Of a DNA stretch of 64,000 bases, positions 17,218-25,400 are shown piece by piece. The DNA comes from Bifidobacterium reuteri DSM 23975 (lineage in GTDB: Bacteria > Actinomycetota > Actinomycetes > Actinomycetales > Bifidobacteriaceae), in the NCBI RefSeq assembly GCF_000741695.1, contig NZ_JGZK01000001.1, positions 1 through 64,000 on the forward strand, read 5' to 3'. The notes below the pieces were generated by a model. It saw nothing but the letters and a program-made list of their open reading frames with translations, had not been told where the DNA came from and ran no database searches. The position numbers and the translations under genes are program-made. The first letter of the stretch is position 1. The number at the start of each line of letters is the position of its first letter.

Positions 17218-19224
17218 ATGGAACAGCAGATCTCCGCGTTGGCGGTAGCCGATTGGACGCCAGCCGAACTGGCGATGCCTTGCCCCGATTATCCTGTCTA
17301 TCAGGATGACGACCTCGGTGCGTTCCCGGATGCCAAAGGCACCACCTTCCGCGTCTGGGCGCCCACGGCCAGCGGTGTCACCCTGCGCCTGTTCACGGCT
17401 GGATCGCCGGAGACGGCTCCCGAGCCTGAAACGCAGGCCGACCTCACTCCGGGCGCGGACGGCACTTGGCTGGTGCGCTGCGACGGCATCGGCCACGGCA
17501 CTTACTACGACTATCTGGTCCGATTCGCGGACGGCACCGTCAATCGCACCGCCGACCCGTGGGCCCGCGCGGCCGGCGTGAACGGCCGGCGCAGCATGGT
17601 CGTCGACCTCGACCAAACCAACCCGGCAGGCTGGGCCGAGGACCGTCGCCCGCACATCCCCAGCCGCGACCTGGTGATTTGGGAAACCCACATCGGCGAC
17701 TTCAGCAACGACGAACACAGCGGCATTCCGGAAGAGCATCGCGGCACCTATCTGGCCTTCACCCACCCGGACACCAGCGTGGACGGTGCCGGCGAGTTCC
17801 CCACCTGCATGGCCTACCTCAAACGGCTTGGCATCACCGCCGTGCAGCTCATGCCGTTCTACGACTACGGTTCCATCGATGAATCGATCCCACGCACCGA
17901 CCCCGCCCACGGCTTCAACTGGGGCTACGATCCGCTCAACTACAACGTTCCCGAAGGCTCGTACAGCACCAATCCGTATGACGGCGCCGTACGCATCCGC
18001 GAATGCAAACAGATGATCCAGTCGCTGCATAATGCCGGCATCAAGGTGATCATGGACGTGGTCTACAACCACATGTTCTCCACCGACAACTGGTTCGAAC
18101 GTATGATTCCTGGCTACGCGCTGCGCCGCCGCGCCGACGGCACCTTCGCCGACGGCTCGGCCTGCACCAACGACGTGGCCACCGAACACCCGATGATGCG
18201 CAAGTATATCGTCGATTCCGCGGTCTACTGGGCGCGCGAATACCATATCGACGGCTTCCGATTCGACCTCATGGGCCTGATTGACGTGGACACGATGAAC
18301 GCCGTGCGTACTGCGCTCGACCAGCTGCCTGGCGGCGCTACGATTTCCATGCACGGCGAACCGTGGGCGGCCCGCGAAACCGCGCTGGTGCCCGGCACGA
18401 TTCTGGCCGACAAGCGCGGCATGCCCTACCTGAGCCCGCGCATCGGCGCGTTCTGCGACTCCACCCGTGACGCGGTGCGCGGCCATGTGTTCTACCAGTG
18501 GGTGCCCGGCTACCTGACCGGCGCGGCCGCCGATTACGCTGACGACATCCGTCATGCTGAAGACGGCTGGCGCGGCACCTTGCGCGAGACCGCCAGCGTG
18601 GGGCAGGTCATCCAATACGTTTCCGCCCACGACGACCTGACATTGTGGGACAAGCTGTGCGCGGCCATGCGCCGCATCCCCACCGATACGGACTATTCGG
18701 CCGAAGGCGAGGCGTGCGGGGACCTGATGCGCGCCAACCGACTGGCGGCCGGCATCGTATTCGCCTCCGCCGGTGTGCCGTTCATGCTGTCCGGCGAGGA
18801 ATTCGCCCGCACCAAGCACGGCGTCTCCGATTCGTTCAGCAGTCCAGCCGCGTTGAACCAGCTGGATTGGCGCCGGGCGCAACGCATGGGCGATTTGGTC
18901 GACCATTACGCCGCGCTGATCCAACTGCGGCGCGGCAACCCGGCCTACTTCGGCGGCGCTCGCATGATCGTGCCGCGCGACGACGAGACCGTGGTGTTCC
19001 GCGTCGGCGACGATTGCGTGGCCATCAACCCGACCGGCGAGCCGCGGACTCAGCTGGCCACCGATCTGGAGATGCCCGGCCCGTACGGCGAAGTGTCGAA
19101 AATCGCTCCCGACGAATGGGCCTGCATCTATTGCTCCGGTGACGAGATGCCAGGCGAAGTCGAGAACCGGCGATTGCCCCTGCCGTCCCACACCTTCACT
19201 ATCTGGCGGCGCAATCGTGGGTGA
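17218..19224 (+). CDS. Cytoplasmic type I pullulanase / debranching enzyme
   Basis: 668 residues, no signal peptide. N-terminal CBM48-like domain (TTFRVWAPTASGVTLRLF, about 41-60), then a GH13_14 barrel: the pullulanase type I signature NWGYDPLNYNVPEGSY, VIMDVVYNH, FRFDLMGL with Asp350, HGEPW with Glu381 and VSAHDDLT with Asp472. Most pullulanases have GEGW where this has HGEPW; the catalytic Glu is kept. It hydrolyses alpha-1,6 branches in imported oligosaccharides, complementing extracellular ApuB whose C-terminal half is homologous. The ribosome site AGAAAGAAAGGATC is immediately after a palindromic repeat hairpin. Co-directional with malEFG and probably in the same operon. Confidence 0.92.
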   Translation: MEQQISALAVADWTPAELAMPCPDYPVYQDDDLGAFPDAKGTTFRVWAPTASGVTLRLFTAGSPETAPEPETQADLTPGADGTWLVRCDGIGHGTYYDYLVRFADGTVNRTADPWARAAGVNGRRSMVVDLDQTNPAGWAEDRRPHIPSRDLVIWETHIGDFSNDEHSGIPEEHRGTYLAFTHPDTSVDGAGEFPTCMAYLKRLGITAVQLMPFYDYGSIDESIPRTDPAHGFNWGYDPLNYNVPEGSYSTNPYDGAVRIRECKQMIQSLHNAGIKVIMDVVYNHMFSTDNWFERMIPGYALRRRADGTFADGSACTNDVATEHPMMRKYIVDSAVYWAREYHIDGFRFDLMGLIDVDTMNAVRTALDQLPGGATISMHGEPWAARETALVPGTILADKRGMPYLSPRIGAFCDSTRDAVRGHVFYQWVPGYLTGAAADYADDIRHAEDGWRGTLRETASVGQVIQYVSAHDDLTLWDKLCAAMRRIPTDTDYSAEGEACGDLMRANRLAAGIVFASAGVPFMLSGEEFARTKHGVSDSFSSPAALNQLDWRRAQRMGDLVDHYAALIQLRRGNPAYFGGARMIVPRDDETVVFRVGDDCVAINPTGEPRTQLATDLEMPGPYGEVSKIAPDEWACIYCSGDEMPGEVENRRLPLPSHTFTIWRRNRG

Positions 19225-19273
19225 ATATGAAGCTTGCTCCCGCCGGTGGGGGCTGTCGAACAGCATACTGAAC

Positions 19274-20194
19274 GTGATCAATGAACGAGGGGTCACCGCT
19301 GGTCATGCTGCCGATAGCCCACGCCGGCGGGGCTTGTCGTATGACGCGATTTTCTTCGACCTCTACGGCACTTTGGTGGACATTCGCACCGATGAGGAGT
19401 CGACCGCGGCATGGGGCGCGCTGCGCGCCGCTCTGGCGGAATACGGGGTGCCGTATCCGGGCAATGCTTCGCTGAGGGCCCGGTTCGAAACGTTGGCCGA
19501 GCCGATTCGCGCGGCGGCCTTCGCCGCTCATGGCGCACACGCCGAACCTGATCTGCTGCCGGTGTTCGCCGGACTGATGGGTTGTCGGGATGCGGCATTG
19601 GCCGATCTTGCCAGCCGGGCCGACGCCGTATTGGCGAGGTTCAGAGAGTGCGATGACGTGATATGCCGCGATTCCCAAGCCGCCGCGCAGACTTCGCTTG
19701 AGGGGAACGCTGCCGTTCGGGAAAGCCGGATGGATATGGCCCGGGCGTTGGCTTGGACGTTTCGACAGGCCAGCACCAGTATGCTGCGCCTCTACCCGGG
19801 CGCGCTGGAATTGCTGGCGCGATTGCGATCCGTGGGGTTGCGCGTTGTGCTCGTCAGCAACGCGCAATCCTGCTATACGCGGCCGGAGCTGGCGATGTTG
19901 GGCTTGGAATATGCGTTCGACCGGATTGTTATCTCCAGTGAAATCGGCGTGCGCAAACCATCTCCCGCCATATTCCGCCGTGCCGCGCAGGCCGAGGGTG
20001 TGGCCCCCTGCAGGGTGCTGATGGTGGGCAACGACGAACGTTCGGACATTATGGGCGCGGCTGGCGCGGGCATCGATGGCGTCTATATGCGCACCGAGAT
20101 CTCCCCGACCGGCGATCCGCAAACCAGCCAGCACGCCGTGCGCTCGCTGACCGGCCCCGATTATGCTGGATTATTGGGATACTTGAATATATAG
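19274..20194 (+). CDS. HAD-superfamily hydrolase
   Basis: Motif I is FFDLYGTLVD, in which the first Asp is the nucleophile; the usual second Asp (DxD) is replaced by Tyr (DLY), as found in many haloacid-dehalogenase/phosphatase members. Motif II (VVLVSNA), a Lys in GVRKPSPAIF and motif III (VGNDERSDIMGA) are intact. Probably a small phosphatase of sugar phosphates. The start is uncertain: no good ribosome site; GTG 19274 is used, TTG 19334 (just before the fold begins) and GTG 19139 inside the pullulanase gene are alternatives. Co-directional with the maltodextrin operon. Confidence 0.75.
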   Translation: MINERGVTAGHAADSPRRRGLSYDAIFFDLYGTLVDIRTDEESTAAWGALRAALAEYGVPYPGNASLRARFETLAEPIRAAAFAAHGAHAEPDLLPVFAGLMGCRDAALADLASRADAVLARFRECDDVICRDSQAAAQTSLEGNAAVRESRMDMARALAWTFRQASTSMLRLYPGALELLARLRSVGLRVVLVSNAQSCYTRPELAMLGLEYAFDRIVISSEIGVRKPSPAIFRRAAQAEGVAPCRVLMVGNDERSDIMGAAGAGIDGVYMRTEISPTGDPQTSQHAVRSLTGPDYAGLLGYLNI

Positions 20195-20195
20195 C

Positions 20196-20318
20196 TTGGC
20201 TCCCCTCTCTGAGGGGAGTTGTCGCCGTAGGTGACTGAGGGGAGTTTGCCTGACACATAGGCTCCCCTCAGTCTTGCTGCGCGAGCCAGCTCCCCCTCTT
20301 CAGAGGGGAGCCAGAACA
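20196..20318 (+). repeat. Two palindromic repeats in opposite orientation
   Basis: Copy A (20198-20245, plus): GGCTCCCCTC-TCT-GAGGGGAG, GTCGCCGTAGGTGAC, TGAGGGGAGT. Copy B (20261-20316, minus): CTCCCCTCAGTC ... CAGCTCCCCCTCTTCAGAGGGGAGCC. Back-to-back copies fill the whole gap between the HAD gene and the TraX-like gene. Confidence 0.85.
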
Positions 20319-20333
20319 GGAAGGCGCAACCTT

Positions 20334-21137
20334 ATGAACGAAGTGGAGATGGCAAAGCAGCGGCGTGGTGAGAAGCGCCGCCGCAAGGGCCTGTCCGTAT
20401 TCCGTCTCAAGATGATCGGCGCCCTATTCATGGCATTGGGCGTGGCCGGCGTCTCGGTCCTGCCGGCCATGTTGGGCGACCCGACTCAGGACATGGCTGC
20501 ACTGACCGTGGTGGTGGCGTGCACGGCGGCTTCATGGTGCGCCATCCCCATCTACTCATGGCTGCTGTTCGACGGCTACCGGCATACGGGCAGCATTGGA
20601 AAATATGTGCTCCGTCTGTTCATCGTCGCGGTGGTCAGCGATGTGCCGTACGACTTGATTATGACCGGCAAGCCATTCGACTTGAGCGCGCAGAACCCGG
20701 TGTATGGCTTGGTCATCGCCCTGGTCGTGCTCATGCTGGTGGATTGGATTGCATACCAGTACGGCGGGGAGAGTCTGCGCCCGTGGTCCGGTGCTCGGCG
20801 AGGTGGTGCGGCTGCGGTGCGTTGGCTGCTGACCATTGTGGTCATTCTGGCCGGACTGCTGTGGGCGTTGCTGCTGCGCGTGGGCGTGGATCAGCGGATT
20901 ATGCATACCGGTGTGCTGACGCTGCTGTTTGTGCTGGTGTTCTACTTCCTGAACGCGCGTGAAAATACGATGATGTTCACCGCCGGGCTGCTGGGTGCCG
21001 TGATGTGCATTACGCCCGGTATTGGTGTGGCCTTCCTGCACTACCGCAATGACGAAGTCGGGTTCAAGCAGTCTTGGACCAAGTGGGCCTGGTACGCGGT
21101 CTATCCAGTGCTTTTGATTATCGGCGCGCTGGCCTAG
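20334..21137 (+). CDS. TraX-like integral membrane protein
   Basis: 267 residues. Basic N-terminus (KQRRGEKRRRKGLS) and about seven hydrophobic segments; the region from LFDGYRHTGSIGKYVLRLFIVAVVSDVPYDL is characteristic of the TraX family, named after an F-plasmid pilin acetylation protein but widespread as chromosomal membrane proteins of unknown role in Firmicutes and Actinobacteria. Start at 20334 with AGGAAGG 12 bases upstream. Its stop codon directly abuts the stop of the convergent LacI gene (21135-21137 and 21138-21140). Function here not known. Confidence 0.8.
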   Translation: MNEVEMAKQRRGEKRRRKGLSVFRLKMIGALFMALGVAGVSVLPAMLGDPTQDMAALTVVVACTAASWCAIPIYSWLLFDGYRHTGSIGKYVLRLFIVAVVSDVPYDLIMTGKPFDLSAQNPVYGLVIALVVLMLVDWIAYQYGGESLRPWSGARRGGAAAVRWLLTIVVILAGLLWALLLRVGVDQRIMHTGVLTLLFVLVFYFLNARENTMMFTAGLLGAVMCITPGIGVAFLHYRNDEVGFKQSWTKWAWYAVYPVLLIIGALA

Positions 21138-22163
21138 TTACGCCATTTCCCCGAATGGAATATCGGTGCTGCGCGGCACTAGCTGTGCCTCGAGCACCTC
21201 GTGCGGGTCATAGAGCGTCTTGCCACTGATGAGCGTCAACGCCTTATTGGCAGCTGCGCGGCCCATCGCATACGGATCCTGACGCATGGTCGTCAAGTTG
21301 ATGGTGTCGGCATAGGGGCTGTCGTCAAAGCCGACAATCGAATAATCGCGCGGCGTGCGGTGGCCGTAACGCTCCAGCTTGAGCACCAGCGGAATCGCCA
21401 TCATATCCATCTGGCAGCAGATTGCGTCCGGGAACTCATCCATCGCCAGCAGCGCGGATAATGCGGAGTCGGCGAAGGCCGTGCCGCGCGGCACGGAGAG
21501 CACTTCCCAATTGATGTCGTGCTTGCCTTCGGCGTCCTTGCAGGCGTTGATGAAGCCCTGTGCGCGTGCGTCAATCGAGGAATCCAGCCCGGCGGCCTCG
21601 GAACAGGGGTAGACGATGTGCTTGTGACCGAGGTTGATGAGATGCTGCGCGGCCGTGTACATGCCTTTTTCGTCGTCGATGCTGATGGTGGCGTCAAAGC
21701 CTTCGGAAGACGGCGTATTGATGCCGATGATCGGCACATGAATGCGCTGCAGCTGCTCGACCTCGTGCGGATCGATAGCGAACGAGGCCACGAAAACGGC
21801 ATCGACATTGCGGCGAATCGGCAGGTCGGTGAAGAACTCATGACGGTTTGCGGCGGTATCGATGTGCTGGAACAGCGAGATGTCATAGCCGGCCGGATGC
21901 ATCACCGATTCGATGCCCGCGAACGTTTGCGTATTGAACCAGCTGGTGATCTCCTCATTCATCAGCATCGCCACACGGTAGGTCTGTCCGGACTTTAGGG
22001 CGGTGGCAGAGCGGAAGATGTTGAAATCGAGCTTATCGGCCACATCCAGCACCTTGCGGCGGGTCTTCGCCGAGACGAGTTCCGGGCGGGTGAAGGCGCG
22101 CGACACTGTAGAAATGGAGACTCCGGCCTCCTTGGCTACTTGGTAGATGTCTGCCTTGCCCAT
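21138..22163 (-). CDS. LacI-family transcriptional regulator
   Basis: 341 residues: helix-turn-helix DIYQVAKEAGVSISTVSRAF at residues 4-23 and a sugar-binding domain. Divergent from apuB and about 40% alike by eye to the regulator at 7745-8779. The start at 22163 has an ideal GAGGAGGAAC ribosome site; an upstream extension is not credible. The divergent region carries three copies of an operator-like GCAAACGTT/GCGAACGT motif also present before malE, so this regulator is a good candidate to control apuB and malEFG. In B. breve LacI regulators of this kind (MalR1/MalR2) are known for the starch/maltodextrin genes; the exact match is inference. Confidence 0.93.
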   Translation of the reverse strand: MGKADIYQVAKEAGVSISTVSRAFTRPELVSAKTRRKVLDVADKLDFNIFRSATALKSGQTYRVAMLMNEEITSWFNTQTFAGIESVMHPAGYDISLFQHIDTAANRHEFFTDLPIRRNVDAVFVASFAIDPHEVEQLQRIHVPIIGINTPSSEGFDATISIDDEKGMYTAAQHLINLGHKHIVYPCSEAAGLDSSIDARAQGFINACKDAEGKHDINWEVLSVPRGTAFADSALSALLAMDEFPDAICCQMDMMAIPLVLKLERYGHRTPRDYSIVGFDDSPYADTINLTTMRQDPYAMGRAAANKALTLISGKTLYDPHEVLEAQLVPRSTDIPFGEMA

Positions 22164-22257
22164 GTTCCTCCTCGTGCAATTCGTGGTATCGGCTATGCCA
22201 CGTAATCCCCCTAACGGGTTGCGCCATCCACGATGTGTAATCATTTGTATCATATAC

Positions 22258-22404
22258 TGCAAACGTTAGCGCGAAGCTGGGGGAAGTGTTGCTTGGTGTG
22301 GTATGCTGATTGGGACATAGTGTTGCGAACGTATTCAGTCTGTCAACTGTGCTGCATGCCGTTTCTGCAGGAGTGGTGCTGAAAGTGTTGCAAACGTTGT
22401 CAAC
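22258..22404 (+). promoter_or_regulatory. apuB control region with three LacI-type operator motifs
   Basis: TGCAAACGTTAGCGC (22258-22272), GTTGCGAACGTATTCAG (22322-22338) and GTTGCAAACGTTGTCAAC (22387-22404) in the 318-bp divergent gap. They share the core with the malE site at 13314. Spacing of about 65 bp (six turns) would allow looping between regulator dimers. Confidence 0.6.
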
Positions 22405-22481
22405 GGTCTGACCGTGCGATAGGGGGTGTTCCCCTTCATGGTTCGTGCGGTCAATGCTCAAGGATGAGAGAAAGGACTCAT

Positions 22482-25400
22482 ATGGCCGTACGACGATTCA
22501 GCTCGCTCGCCAAACGCCTTGCCGTAACCGGCATAGCGGTGGCAATGTCTGCCACAACGCTGGTAGCATTGCCGGCTTCTGCGGACGAGACCGAGGCCAA
22601 TGCACAGGCGCGCACATCTGTTGGCGCGCCGGGCGATGTGATCGCCATCGCATTCCAAACCAACTGGAATTCGGTGGCCAAGGAGTGTACCGAGGCTTAC
22701 GGCCCCGAAGGTGTGGCCTACGTACAGGTCTCCCCGCCGATGGAGTCCATCCAGGGCACTGAATGGTGGACCTCCTACCAGCCGGTCAGCTACAAGCTCG
22801 ACTCCAAGCTCGGTACGGAAGCCGAGTTCAAGACCATGATCGCCACGTGCAACGCGGCGGGCGTCGAGATCATCGCCGACTCGGTCATCAACCACACCAC
22901 CGGCGCCGATCAGGGCGAGGGCACCGGCGTCGCCGGCAGCAAGTACGACGGCGAGGGCAACTTCCCCGCAATCCCGTACACCAAAGAGAACTTCCACGAC
23001 TGCACCAAGAACATCGGCGACTACACCAACGCCGACGAAGTACAGAACTGCCGCCTGACCAGCCTGCAGGACCTCGACACCAGCCAGGAATACGTGCAGG
23101 ACAAGCTCGCCGACTACATGAACCGCCTGCTCGACCTCGGCGTCTACGGATTCCGCGTCGACGCGGTCAAACACATCGCCACGGCCGACGTGGCCGCCAT
23201 CAAGGCCAAGCTCGCCGAGAAGTCCGGCCGCAACGCCGACGATATCTTCTTCGAGCAGGAAGTCATCGGCAACGCCTCCGAAGCCGCGGAAATCCAGCCG
23301 AGCAACTATGTGGCGAACGGCAAGGTCTCCGAATTCAACTTCACCAACCACCTGTCGGTCGCCTTCGCCGGCGACATCACCGACGCCAGCAAGGGCCTTG
23401 CGAAGGTCGGCGGCGACGGCTGGGTGAGCTCCGACAAGGCCGCAGTGTGGGTGACCAACTGGGATACAGAGCGCGGATCGGCCATCACCTATAAGAAGGG
23501 CTCGAAGTACCTGCTCGCGAACGCGTTCATGCTCGCGTACGACTACGGCCAGCCGCACATCTACTCCGGCTACTACTTCGACAACTCCGACGACGGCGCT
23601 CCCGGCGCCACCGAAACCTCCGTGCCCGACATGGAGTGCCCGACCGACGGCTCGATGACCTCCGGCACCTGGCAGTGCGCCGAACGTTGGACCGCGATCC
23701 GCGGCATGATCGGCTTCCACAACGCGGTCAACGGCACTGACGTCACCAACTGGAAGGCGTACGACACCAACGTGCTCGGCTTCGGTCGCGGCGACGTCGG
23801 CTACCTCGCGCTCAACAACAGCGCCGACGACTCCAAGCAGACGTTCCAGACGTCACTGCCCGCCGGCGAATACTGCAACGTGTACGCCACCGGCGACTGC
23901 TCTGCAACTGTGACCGTGGAGGACGACGGCACGTTCGACGCGACGCTCGCGAAGAACTCCGCCATCGCGATCTACGCGGGCGCGACCAAGGATTCCTGGA
24001 CCGGCACGACCAAGTCCGATCCGTCCGATCCGGACCTGTCCGTCAACGACGAGACCAAGAAGGCCGCGGCCGACACGAGCCGCACCATCTACTACAAGCT
24101 GCCCGACGGCTGGAAGCAGGCGTACCTCCACTACGGTATCGACGGCTGGGCCGAGCAGGGCCACGAGCTGATGGCCGACGCCGGCAACGGCTGGGTCAAG
24201 TTCACGGTCGATCCGAAGGGCAAGTCCTTCGAATACGTATTCACCGACGGCGGCGACAACTGGGACAACCCGAATGGCGGCGGCAACTACACCGCGCAGG
24301 GCCACTGGACGGCGGTCGCCGACCACGAGGCCAGCGCCGGCGTGCCCTCCGATGTGCAGTCGTACCAGCCCAAGACCAAGGTGATCGTGCACTACAAGCC
24401 CGCCGAAGGCGACACCGTCGCCGATCGCGGCGTGTACATGTGGGGCACCGACAAGAACGGTGACTCCCTGGCTGGCGCATGGCATGCCTTCACCGGCGAG
24501 GACTCCTACGGCAAGGTGTTCGAGACCACCATCGACGGCGCGTACGACGCCGCCAAGATTGGCGTGATCGTCACCACCGAGGGCTGGGACAAGGTCGGCG
24601 GTGACCGCAACATTGACGGTTCCACCGGCACTGCCGAGATTTGGGTCGACGGTACCAATCCGGACGAAACGCTCACCGAAGCCCCCGACGGCTACAAGAA
24701 GGCCGCCAACCAGATCGACGTGACCATCCACTACCACCGCCTCGCCGACGACTACACCAGCGAAGACGGCATGAAGGCATGGGACATCTGGGGCTGGGCC
24801 GACGGCGTCAACGGTGCTGCCTACCCGTTCACCGAGCACGACGACTACGGCCTGATCGCCAAGTACACGCTCAAGGGCAGCGGTATGAGCACGCCGCAGT
24901 TCATCGTGCGCTACGGCGGCGACAGCTGGGAAGGCAAGGATCCGAACGACGAGAACCGCACGATCCCGCAGTCCGCCATCACCGTGAACGCCGACGGCAC
25001 CGCATCCGCCGAAATCTGGCTGGTGCAGGGCGACACGACGATCTACACCAACGGCACGCTCTACGACGCCAAGGGCACGATCGTCTCCGCCGAAATGACC
25101 GACTTCAACACCATCACGGTCAAGCTCAACAAGGCGCTCACCATCGACAAGCCGGCCGACGCGGTGTCGGTCGAGGGTGCGAAGATCAAGGACGTGAAGG
25201 CTAGCGGGAACACCGTGACCATTACCACGGCCGACAATCTTGACGTGACCAAGGCCTACAAGGTGACGATCGAGGACTACGGCACGCAGAACGTGTCGCT
25301 CGGCGCCGTCGTGCGCTCTGACGCGTTCGACAAGAAGTACGCCTACGACGGCGATGATCTTGGCGTGACCTACAAGGCCGAGAAGTCCACGTTCAAGCTG

